Of a stretch of 5,647 nt of DNA, positions 1 to 5,477 are shown piece after piece. The DNA is taken from positions 1 through 5,647 of the forward strand of contig CAMQUX010000096.1 in assembly GCA_947037905.1 (NCBI GenBank), given 5' to 3'. The notes beneath the pieces were generated by a model. It was not told where the DNA came from and searched no databases. It worked only from the letters and a program-made list of their open reading frames with translations. The position numbers and the translations under genes were made by a program. This stretch comes from an uncultured Desulfovibrionaceae bacterium (lineage in GTDB: Bacteria > Desulfobacterota > Desulfovibrionia > Desulfovibrionales > Desulfovibrionaceae). Numbering within the stretch: position 1 is the stretch's first letter; every line of letters begins with the position of its first letter.

Positions 1-588
1 TCTGTGTATAGGTCCTTCTTTTCCTAAGTATAGATAAGATAAAGATAAATCAATTCCCCAGTTTTTCGATATATTTACTCCTCCCCCTACACCTAAGTTA
101 AGAGCAAAAGTATTTCTTTGGGGGATTACTGCTAATCCTTGTAGATTTTTTCTATGGATCGCAACACCAACACCAAATATTCCGTAGAACGAGCCATATT
201 TCCACTGTGTTCCAAGGTGGAGGTTTGCAAGTAAAGTTACACCAGCTTCTTCGTATATTTGGTCTTTAGTAGAAGATAGATACGTTTTACTGTAAGTACT
301 AGGGGCAACTTCTAATTCGGTACGGACAAGTAATTTACTTGTAGGATTAACTGTTTCTATCCCAATACTAATAGGAACACTTAGCCCACTTTTTTCTGTT
401 TCGCCACCGATAAAAAGTGAGTGGAAGGGATTAGTTGCAATATTAAGAGAAATATATGGTCGTATTTTTGATGGTGCTTTTGGAGTAGTTATTACTTGCG
501 CATAGCTTATGTTAGCATTAAAAAATAGAGCAATAATTGTTATTAAAACTAATAAAAAACTATAATTTTTCAGCATTTTTCTTTTCAA
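1..588 (-). CDS. Outer-membrane beta-barrel protein, left paralogue (partial, C-terminus outside window)
   Basis: The minus strand is open from position 588 to the window edge with no stop, so the C-terminus is missing. The protein begins with a Sec signal peptide: a basic start, a hydrophobic core (FLLVLITIIALFF) and a likely cut after ISYA before Q. The mature part has alternating polar and hydrophobic strands and Gly/Tyr-rich turns such as QWKYGSFYGIFGVGVA and LGVGGGV, typical of small outer-membrane barrels. It is clearly a paralogue of the gene at 769-1428; both share RPYIS, IATNPFHSL, SVPISIGIETVNP, SKLLVRTE and NLHLG. Start choice: TTG at 588 aligns with the GTG start of the paralogue, and the upstream sequence ATAAGNGAGTGARCC is conserved directly before both. 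The in-frame ATG at 576 is the alternative and also leaves a usable signal peptide. The specific function (porin, adhesin or structural) cannot be told. Confidence 0.8.
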   Translation of the reverse strand, partial: MKRKMLKNYSFLLVLITIIALFFNANISYAQVITTPKAPSKIRPYISLNIATNPFHSLFIGGETEKSGLSVPISIGIETVNPTSKLLVRTELEVAPSTYSKTYLSSTKDQIYEEAGVTLLANLHLGTQWKYGSFYGIFGVGVAIHRKNLQGLAVIPQRNTFALNLGVGGGVNISKNWGIDLSLSYLYLGKEGPIHR

Positions 589-629
589 GGCTCACTCACT
601 TATAATGCAAACATTTTTAGACTTTATTT

Positions 630-658
630 TTAATACTATACTTATACCACGAGAGCAA
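630..658 (-). promoter_or_regulatory. Probable sigma70-type promoter of the left barrel gene
   Basis: On the minus strand, TTGCTC (658-653) and TATTAA (635-630) are separated by 17 bases. The same layout, with several matching spacer bases (TATAANTAT), lies before the paralogue at 1494-1522, which supports both. The boxes individually match consensus only moderately. The 5' leader would be about 35 to 40 bases. Confidence 0.45.
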
Positions 659-680
659 TATATAAATATATATACTATTT

Positions 681-723
681 AAAAAGATAAAGTGCGTTCA
701 ACTTGTTTGGTAGAACGCACTTT
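681..723 (-). terminator. Rho-independent terminator after the right barrel gene
   Basis: A perfect 11-bp stem (689-699 with 713-723, GAACGCACTTT on the minus strand) encloses a 13-base loop. On the minus strand it is followed by a T-rich tail (TTTATCTTTTT). It lies about 45 bases past the stop of the gene at 769-1428, so the two barrel genes are separate transcription units unless there is read-through. The plus-strand tail is weaker (TTTGTT). Confidence 0.8.
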
Positions 724-768
724 GTTATAAGTAAAATAACTTTTAATATTTAAATAATAATTAATTTT

Positions 769-1428
769 TTAAAAAGTATATCGTAATGAAAGGGTAGGAC
801 GTATTGTATGAATAATATGGCTTTCAAGTGTAAATATCCCTCCGCTCTGTGAGTCTATTCCTCCAAGATTTTGATATGCTATTGCTAAATCTAAGCCAAA
901 ATTTTTAGACATCTTTACTCCACCACCGAGCCCTATATTAAAAGCAAAATTAGTTCTACGTTGGATAGTTCCATCGAGTATTTTATCATTAAGGGCAATA
1001 CCTGCTCCAAATATTCCGTAGATAGATCCATATTTCCACTGTGCTCCAAGATGAAGGTTTGTAAGTAAAGTGGTGCCAGCTTGATAGTACATAGTTCGAC
1101 TACTTAGAGCTGTTTCACTATAAGTAGTAGGGGTGATTTCTATTTCTGTGCGGACAAGTAGCTTACTTATAGGATTAACTGTTTCTATCCCAATACTAAT
1201 TGGAACACTCATACCAGAACTGTTCGGGGTAATAGTTTTACCATTAATACTTACAAGTGAGTGGAATGGGTTAGTTGCAATACCAACAGAAATATACGGT
1301 CTCATTATTGATGGTGCTTTTGGGCTCATCATTATTTGTGCATGGCTTGTACTTATAGCAAAAAATACAGCAAAAAATACTATTGAAATCGCTAAAAAAA
1401 TATAATTCCTTAATTCTTTTATCTTCAC
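769..1428 (-). CDS. Outer-membrane beta-barrel protein, right paralogue (219 aa)
   Basis: The N-terminus is a Sec signal peptide: MKIKELRN, then a hydrophobic core to about residue 27, with a likely cut after STSHA. The mature chain of about 190 residues is rich in alternating beta strands, including SVPISIGIE, KLLVRTEIEI, NLHLGAQWKYGSIYGIFGAGIA and NIGLGGGVKM. It ends in TLSLRYTF, the terminal-Phe pattern recognised by the BAM machinery. The length fits an 8-stranded OmpA/OmpX/Opa-like barrel. The start is GTG at 1428; no ATG nearby would keep the signal peptide, and AAGAGAG lies 6 bases upstream. It is a tandem duplicate of the gene at 1-588, with its own promoter and terminator, and is divergent from the XRE regulator at 1610. 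The barrel assignment is well supported; the biological role is unknown. Confidence 0.85.
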   Translation of the reverse strand: MKIKELRNYIFLAISIVFFAVFFAISTSHAQIMMSPKAPSIMRPYISVGIATNPFHSLVSINGKTITPNSSGMSVPISIGIETVNPISKLLVRTEIEITPTTYSETALSSRTMYYQAGTTLLTNLHLGAQWKYGSIYGIFGAGIALNDKILDGTIQRRTNFAFNIGLGGGVKMSKNFGLDLAIAYQNLGGIDSQSGGIFTLESHIIHTIRPTLSLRYTF

Positions 1429-1469
1429 GGTTCACTCTCTTATGATTATAGGTTAATACAGTTTCTAAG

Positions 1470-1516
1470 TTCACTTAAAAATTTTATTTTTGAAAAATAC
1501 CATATTTATAAGTGAA
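1470..1516. repeat. 8-bp inverted repeat bracketing the -10 of the right barrel gene
   Basis: TTCACTTA at 1470-1477 is the exact reverse complement of TAAGTGAA at 1509-1516, with 31 bases between. The arms sit on both sides of the proposed -10, in the region shared with the divergent regulator gene. It could be an operator pair or chance in AT-rich DNA. It is not repeated at the left paralogue. Confidence 0.3.
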
Positions 1517-1522
1517 ATACAA
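1494..1522 (-). promoter_or_regulatory. Probable promoter of the right barrel gene
   Basis: On the minus strand, TTGTAT (1522-1517) is followed after 17 bases by TATTTT (1499-1494). The spacing, the TTG of the -35, the TATT of the -10 and a TATAANTAT segment in the spacer match the promoter proposed for the left paralogue. An 8-bp inverted repeat (TTCACTTA/TAAGTGAA, 1470-1477 and 1509-1516) overlaps the spacer and flanks the -10. Confidence 0.45.
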
Positions 1523-1580
1523 TATATATATGTGTAATATTAAATATAGATATAAATATATGGTTCATTAAAATTAAAAT

Positions 1581-1603
1581 CCTTGTAATTTCTTAACAAG
1601 GGG
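1581..1603 (+). promoter_or_regulatory. Palindrome overlapping the XRE gene's Shine-Dalgarno
   Basis: CCTTGT (1581-1586) and ACAAGG (1596-1601) form a perfect 6-bp inverted repeat with a 9-base centre. The right arm includes most of the Shine-Dalgarno AAGGGG (1598-1603), which lies 6 bases before the ATG at 1610. In RNA a hairpin would partly hide the ribosome binding site; in DNA it could be an operator for a dimeric repressor such as the gene's own product. Neither is proven. Confidence 0.4.
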
Positions 1604-1609
1604 CTTTTT

Positions 1610-1933
1610 ATGTTCAATCCAGTGCTCTTAGGAACACATTTAAAAAAACTACGAATAAAAAAATCTTTCTCTCAGGATAAGCTTGCAGAAAAAGCAGATT
1701 TAAGTGGTAAATATTTGGGAGAAGTTGAAAGAGGGAATGCTAATATATCTATTAGTAATCTTTCAAATTTGGCTAACGTGCTTGAGGTTTCGCTCATGGA
1801 AATTTTAGATTATTCTCATGAACTGCCAAAATCTACAGAAGAGATTCGCGCGCAGTTGCATGATACTATTGCAAGAGCAGATGAGGATGAATTAATACGA
1901 TTAAACCGTATAATTAAAGCTATTTTAGACTAA
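1610..1933 (+). CDS. XRE/Cro-type helix-turn-helix transcriptional regulator (107 aa)
   Basis: Residues 8-66 form a Cro/C1-type HTH_3 domain. LGTHLKKLRIKKSFSQDKLA is helices 1-2, the recognition helix falls in LSGKYLGEVERG, and the NISISNLSNLANVLEVSLMEIL end is typical of the family. Residues 73-107 are a short charged helical tail (EEIRAQLHDTI, DELIRLNRIIKAIL) that may help dimerise; there is no sensor or protease domain. ATG at 1610 has a strong Shine-Dalgarno (AAGGGG) 6 bases upstream. The gene is divergent to the barrel pair and convergent with dsbD. Single-domain XRE proteins of this length are often local or autoregulators, so the barrel promoter and its own leader palindrome are natural candidate targets, but the targets are inference. 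Confidence 0.9.
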   Translation: MFNPVLLGTHLKKLRIKKSFSQDKLAEKADLSGKYLGEVERGNANISISNLSNLANVLEVSLMEILDYSHELPKSTEEIRAQLHDTIARADEDELIRLNRIIKAILD

Positions 1934-1957
1934 TATTCTCCTAAAATTTAATTTTAA

Positions 1958-1999
1958 ATATAAATCAATCCATATATAAATCAATCCATATATAAATCA
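1958..1999. repeat. 16-bp tandem repeat, 2.6 copies
   Basis: The unit ATATAAATCAATCCAT occurs at 1958-1973 and 1974-1989, with the first 10 bases again at 1990-1999. The copies are identical. The array lies between the XRE stop and the terminator stem and touches the stem's A-tract. It is noncoding and may vary in copy number by replication slippage. Confidence 0.85.
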
Positions 2000-2039
2000 A
2001 AAAAAGAAGGCTCACCTAATAGGTGAGCCTTCTTTTTTT
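1999..2039. terminator. Bidirectional rho-independent terminator between the XRE gene and dsbD
   Basis: A near-perfect 41-base palindrome is centred at 2019. A7-GAAGGCTCACCT on the left pairs with AGGTGAGCCTTC-T7 on the right, leaving a loop of about 5 bases. The GC-rich core is flanked by A and T tracts, so it works in both directions: for the regulator on the plus strand (65 bases past its stop) and for dsbD on the minus strand (about 100 bases past its stop). Confidence 0.93.
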
Positions 2040-2141
2040 ACTATTTTGTTTGAATAAAAAAGTGGAAGCGGTGTATTTGTATTATAAGTATAAGAAATAG
2101 AAGAATGTTTCTATATTACCTATAGAATATTATGGTTCAAT

Positions 2142-4166
2142 TTAAAAATAACTTTTCATACTTTTTTCTAGCTGAGAACTAGTGAAGAGGTCTCGCAGAA
2201 CAAAGGGCTGTTCTTTTTTTTGTGGAGAAAAGAGCGCAACAAGCGGAATACTTCCTGAATGCAGCGCTTTTAAAAGAATATTTGCTTGCGGATTTTCATG
2301 AGTCATATCAATTTTAATAAATTCAAGCGAATATTTTCTCTTCCATTTGTTCATATTTTCCATATTGAAAACAGTTTTTTCAAGCACTTTGCACGAAGGA
2401 CACCAGTTTGCAGTAAATATAATAAGCGTATTTTTCTCAGAGCTTGTGGTGATGAATTGTTCAGTATTAAAAGATGTCCAGAGGTTTACTTTTTCGTTAT
2501 ACTCTAAGCTTTTTACAAAAAAGAAAGTACTTATTATGAAAATACTAGCGGCTAAGACTACTAAGCCCCGAGCTCTTTTTTTATCTTGATACTGCGCTGT
2601 TTGGTAAATCCAAGCAGTGAAAGCAAGGCTTATAAAGAAAAATAAAGTAGGTAATAGAAACTCATCTGCTAAGAAACTTAAAAAATAACAGCTCGTTGCA
2701 AGAAGTAAGAACGCAATAACTTTAGCAAGATAGCCAGTCCATGCACCAGCTTTTGGAAGAAACCTTGCAGATTGTGGGAACAGTGCCATAAGTAGATACG
2801 GTGTACTCATGCCAATTCCTAGACTTAAAAAAACGGGCGCAATGGCAAATGGTGCTTTCAGTAATGCCCAACTGAGCACGCCGCCTAAAAAAGGACCACT
2901 ACAAGGGGTTGCTAAAAGTGTTATGAAAATACCAGAGAAAAAAGCCTGTATTTTTGGCGAACCGTTTTGTTCTTTACCTCCAAAGTTTATGATCGGTAAG
3001 CTAAAAACTTCAAACAAGCTTAAAGAAAAGAGAAACAAGAACGCGGCAAGAGTAATCACAAGCCAGGTATTTTGAAATATTTCTCCCCAAAAAAGATCGG
3101 TAGAGTAAAAAAGAAGCGCTAAAAGAGCGAAGAAACAGAGGATTCCAAGAGAAAAGAAAATATTATGCGCTCTAAAATATTTTTCTTTTTGAGTGTTATC
3201 TAAATGAGTTGCTCGCATAAGACTTGAAAGCTTTAGGCTCACAACAGGCAGCACGCACGGCATAAAGTTAAGGATAATTCCTGCAATAAAAGCAAAAAGC
3301 AGTGCAGGAATTAATGAGTTTACTTCTTGGCTCTCATTAAAAAATAGAGGCTCAAAGATTGGTAAGTCAGTGATTTGTGTGAGCGTATTTATAGTAGCAT
3401 TTTCATTTTGCACATTCGTGCTCTGTGTATTTGCACCATTTATAGCATCAACACCGTTTATATTTTCTGCATTTTTTAAAACATTTATATCTTTTAAACT
3501 TTTACTATCAGCTGATGATTTCAGCATATTGAGTTTATCAATTTGCATGAGCTGTTTTTCTTCAAAATCTGTCCAAAGTTTAGGAGGAAGTTCTTTTATG
3601 CTTGCAAGAGGGGGAATAGTCTCATTAATGGGAAGTTTAAGAGGGATACATGCCGTATCGCTACAAAGTAAGAGCTTTAATTCACCTTTTATAGTGAGGG
3701 GTGCTGCGTTTGTATTATCGGCATTATTAATATTGGGAACATTTGCAACATTTACAACATTGCTAATACTATTAACATTGCTAATACTATTAACATTGCT
3801 CATATTATTAAAGTCGTGCGTCAAAGGAATAAAAATATATGCGCTTTTCTCGTAAGTAAAGGCAGAAAGGGAATCATCTATAGTATTTTTTTTAAATGTT
3901 CCTTTTTGATATATTGCATTTAAGGGCGTGTCATTAATATATGCAATAAGGCTAGTACCTTCTGCTATACTTTTAGACTCATGGGCATAAGTGTACCATT
4001 TTGGCGAAAAAGTGAGTTTTAGTGCGAGCAGTGTGCGGTTTTTGTGTGAGAAAAGCTCAAAAGAGTGAGTCACATCGCTTGATTGCGTTTGATGAAAAGC
4101 AGAACTCACTGCAGGTAAAAATAGCATATAGAGAGCAATAATTGCGTATAAGAGAGATTTTTTCAT
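2142..4166 (-). CDS. dsbD: Thiol:disulfide interchange protein DsbD (674 aa)
   Basis: DsbD is an inner-membrane protein that takes electrons from cytoplasmic thioredoxin and hands them to periplasmic partners such as disulfide isomerases and cytochrome c maturation thioredoxins. All three modules are present. Residues 1-23 are a signal peptide. Residues 24-195 are the N-terminal periplasmic domain, with redox pair C168/C173 (LLCSDTACIPL). Residues 285-552 form about eight membrane helices with C304 (NFMPCVLPVVSLK) and C422 (LLATPCSGPFLGG). Residues 560-674 are a periplasmic thioredoxin-like domain with C589/C592 in ANWCPSCK. The N-terminal domain holds an unusual Asn-rich insertion (118-155), and a second Asn-rich linker (225-262) precedes the membrane part. 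ATG at 4166 gives the signal peptide, but no good Shine-Dalgarno is visible. The gene stands alone, divergent from tRNA-Lys, with no cytochrome c maturation gene beside it. Confidence 0.95.
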   Translation of the reverse strand: MKKSLLYAIIALYMLFLPAVSSAFHQTQSSDVTHSFELFSHKNRTLLALKLTFSPKWYTYAHESKSIAEGTSLIAYINDTPLNAIYQKGTFKKNTIDDSLSAFTYEKSAYIFIPLTHDFNNMSNVNSISNVNSISNVVNVANVPNINNADNTNAAPLTIKGELKLLLCSDTACIPLKLPINETIPPLASIKELPPKLWTDFEEKQLMQIDKLNMLKSSADSKSLKDINVLKNAENINGVDAINGANTQSTNVQNENATINTLTQITDLPIFEPLFFNESQEVNSLIPALLFAFIAGIILNFMPCVLPVVSLKLSSLMRATHLDNTQKEKYFRAHNIFFSLGILCFFALLALLFYSTDLFWGEIFQNTWLVITLAAFLFLFSLSLFEVFSLPIINFGGKEQNGSPKIQAFFSGIFITLLATPCSGPFLGGVLSWALLKAPFAIAPVFLSLGIGMSTPYLLMALFPQSARFLPKAGAWTGYLAKVIAFLLLATSCYFLSFLADEFLLPTLFFFISLAFTAWIYQTAQYQDKKRARGLVVLAASIFIISTFFFVKSLEYNEKVNLWTSFNTEQFITTSSEKNTLIIFTANWCPSCKVLEKTVFNMENMNKWKRKYSLEFIKIDMTHENPQANILLKALHSGSIPLVALFSPQKKEQPFVLRDLFTSSQLEKSMKSYF
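3757..3800. repeat. 18-bp in-frame tandem repeat inside dsbD
   Basis: The unit ACATTGCTAATACTATTA occurs at 3757-3774 and 3775-3792, followed by ACATTGCT at 3793-3800. It encodes SNVNSI SNVNSI SNV (residues 123-137). Degenerate ACATT repeats continue at 3740-3756. As 18 is a multiple of three, copy changes would keep the reading frame. Confidence 0.88.
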
Positions 4167-4218
4167 AATTGAAATATGCTTTAGAAAAATAAATAAATCA
4201 AGTAATAAGCGTATAATA

Positions 4219-4246
4219 TTGACAGATTATAATATTTTGATATAGA
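4219..4246 (+). promoter_or_regulatory. Promoter of the tRNA-Lys gene
   Basis: A perfect -35 TTGACA (4219-4224), a 16-base spacer and -10 TATAGA (4241-4246) place the transcription start near 4253, a few bases before the tRNA 5' end. The opposite strand of the same segment contains TATAAT-like sequences that may serve dsbD, so the divergent promoters probably overlap. Confidence 0.7.
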
Positions 4247-4256
4247 ATTAAAAAAA

Positions 4257-4332
4257 GGGTCATTAGCTCAATTGGTAGAGCAGTGGACTCTTAATCCATT
4301 TGTTGTAGGTTCAAGTCCCACATGACCCACCA
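4257..4332 (+). tRNA. tRNA-Lys (anticodon CUU)
   Basis: The 76-base cloverleaf is complete. The acceptor GGGTCAT pairs with ATGACCC, the D stem is GCTC/GAGC, and the anticodon stem GTGGA/TCCAT (one G-T pair) holds loop CTCTTAA with anticodon CTT at 4290-4292. The T arm has loop TTCAAGT, and ACCA is encoded at the 3' end. It reads AAG codons. One oddity is an A-C mismatch (A51 at 4307 with C63 at 4319) in the middle of the T stem. It has its own promoter and terminator and no adjacent tRNA gene. Confidence 0.96.
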
Positions 4333-4343
4333 TAAGAAAAAAT

Positions 4344-4375
4344 AAATCTATATATTATACGTATATAGATTTTTT
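4344..4375 (+). terminator. Rho-independent terminator after tRNA-Lys
   Basis: AAATCTATATA (4344-4354) pairs perfectly with TATATAGATTT (4362-4372) around a 7-base loop, and T's continue to 4375. The stem is AT-rich and so weak, but it is placed 12 bases after the CCA end. Confidence 0.65.
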
Positions 4376-4435
4376 ATTGGGCTATATAATAAATGAGATA
4401 ATTATGCGAGATAGGAAAAAGTAAAGAACTTTTAT

Positions 4436-5212
4436 ATGAGTAAAATTTTTTGGAAAGAATTTGAGGGTTTTATTCAAAAAGAGTAAGAACTTTCTTTTTG
4501 GTGGAGAGATGATGTAACTCATTGTCCGCCAAAAAATAAAATATTTACCTTTTTAAGACATAAGCACGATATACGTTTACGAAAAATGTTACGCCTATTA
4601 TCGAAATATAATATTAAAGGGGTATTTGCAGTCATTCCTCATAATTTTTTAGAATTAGGCGCTTATCAAATTAAGTTGCTAAAAAAATACGATACATATG
4701 TAACATTGCATGGCATACATTATATTAATTGTTCTAAAACAGAAGGGACTAAGACAAAATTTCCAGATGATTGTGATATTGATGCTCAGTGCAAAAAACT
4801 CCGCGAATATCAAAAGAATTTTCAAGAAGTTTTTGGAGATAAGTTGTTGCCTGTATTTGTTCCTCCGTATAATTCCATTAGTGAAAAGTTAGAGCAAGAG
4901 CTTCTTAAAGATACTTTTTTGCTAGTTTCTAAAGATAATCGTCAAAATCATCATAAAGATAATATGGCATTTGAATACAATATTGATATTGATTTTATGC
5001 ACTGGGAGCCGTTTCATTTAAAGAGTGAAGAAGAAATTTTAACAGAGATTATGAACCGCATATCTGATGGACAAAAGCTTATAGGGTTTAACAGCCATTT
5101 TAAATGCATGAATAGCAAATGGATGAAAATTTTAGATAAGTTATTATTCACATTAAGTAAATTTGATAATGTAAAATTTGTCATGCCTCTTCCACTAACA
5201 AAGCAAAAATAA
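4436..5212 (+). pseudogene. Polysaccharide-deacetylase-like (NodB/CE4-type) gene interrupted by an in-frame TAA
   Basis: From ATG 4436 the frame reads 16 codons (MSKIFWKEFEGFIQKE), meets TAA at 4484-4486, then continues open to the stop at 5210-5212. Codons after the stop give ELSFWWRDDV; FWWRDD is the first conserved motif of a deacetylase-like family with a WWRDDD signature. Later come GVFAVIP, LHGIHYIN, FVPPYN and GFNSHF, in the family's order. The next ATG, at 4586, would drop the WWRDD motif and has no Shine-Dalgarno, and no ATG, GTG or TTG lies in frame between the stop and 4586. The 208-residue product from 4586 is therefore probably not a native protein. Catalytic positions also look altered: the histidine motif reads HGIHY, and the late motif is SHF instead of THH. 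A nonsense mutation in a decaying gene is the simplest reading; read-through or a sequencing error is possible. The start at 4436 is uncertain. Confidence 0.65.
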
Positions 5213-5257
5213 TGCTAGTCTTGATAATTAATATTAAAATAAGTAAATTTATTACTT

Positions 5258-5301
5258 AAAAATAAACCTCTTAACTTATATAAGTTGGGAGGTTTATTTT
5301 T
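5258..5301 (+). terminator. Rho-independent terminator after the deacetylase-like gene
   Basis: AAAAATAAACCTC (5258-5270) pairs with GAGGTTTATTTTT (5289-5301). The stem extends inward through two T-G pairs and AACTT/AAGTT to an ATAT loop. The T-G pairs become A-C mismatches on the other strand, so it favours plus-strand transcription. It lies about 45 bases past the stop at 5212. Confidence 0.85.
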
Positions 5302-5397
5302 AGCTTTTTTCAGCTCATTTAAGCTAAATATATGAAACGTTAACTCTGAAAATAGTGCGGGCATTTATTTTTTAATTGATAGTTATTGTAAAAATAA

Positions 5398-5428
5398 TTG
5401 AAAATATCTTCTAATAAAATAGTATATA
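5398..5428 (+). promoter_or_regulatory. Tentative promoter for the gene at 5478
   Basis: TTGAAA (5398-5403) is followed by GTATAT or TATATA (5422-5428) at 18 to 19 bases. This is the best match in the 5302-5477 interval, but it is weak in a very AT-rich background. Confidence 0.25.
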
Positions 5429-5464
5429 AGCATATCTTTTTTGAGATAAATAAAAAATTGAGAT

Positions 5465-5472
5465 GAGGGGGG
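5465..5472 (+). promoter_or_regulatory. G-rich ribosome binding site deciding the start at 5478
   Basis: GAGGGGGG lies 5 bases before ATG 5478. It is the longest G run on the plus strand of the window and makes this start certain over the internal ATGs at codons 15 and 23. Confidence 0.75.
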
Positions 5473-5477
5473 AAGCT

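Noticed and set aside
660..680. AT-alternating tract as a possible replication or curved-DNA element
   Set aside because: Similar TATA-rich tracts occur in most intergenic regions here and reflect base composition.
1133..1405. Plus-strand open frame (90 codons) antisense to the right barrel gene
   Set aside because: It lies wholly inside the well-supported minus-strand gene, has no ribosome binding site, and reads as the complement of the signal peptide and strand codons.
1271..1474. Minus-strand open frame (67 codons) overlapping the start of the right barrel gene
   Set aside because: It is a different frame of the same region, with a Cys/Tyr-rich unnatural composition; the barrel frame starting at 1428 explains the sequence.
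2109..2127. Perfect 7-bp inverted repeat TTCTATA-TTACC-TATAGAA just past the dsbD stop
   Set aside because: It has no T-tract on either strand and is AT-rich. The strong terminator at 1999-2039 already accounts for the end of dsbD.
2286..3075. Three further plus-strand open frames within dsbD
   Set aside because: They are antisense shadows of the membrane and thioredoxin domains, with no ribosome binding sites or recognisable motifs.
3370..3855. Plus-strand open frame (161 codons) with a hydrophobic Leu/Thr-rich repeat, looking like a membrane protein
   Set aside because: It is antisense to dsbD. Its LLILLTLLILLT repeat is the reverse complement of the Asn-rich 18-bp repeat, and dsbD coding is certain.
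4257..4435. tRNA-Lys 3' end as a possible integration (att) site
   Set aside because: No integrase gene and no second copy of the tRNA 3' end were seen in the window.
4710..4892. Plus-strand open frame (60 codons) inside the deacetylase-like gene
   Set aside because: It is an out-of-frame shadow; the main frame carries the family motifs.
5299..5328. TTTAGCTT/AAGCTAAA inverted repeat next to the terminator at 5258-5301
   Set aside because: It is short, AT-rich and has a 14-base loop without a T-tail. It overlaps the terminator's tail and is probably chance.
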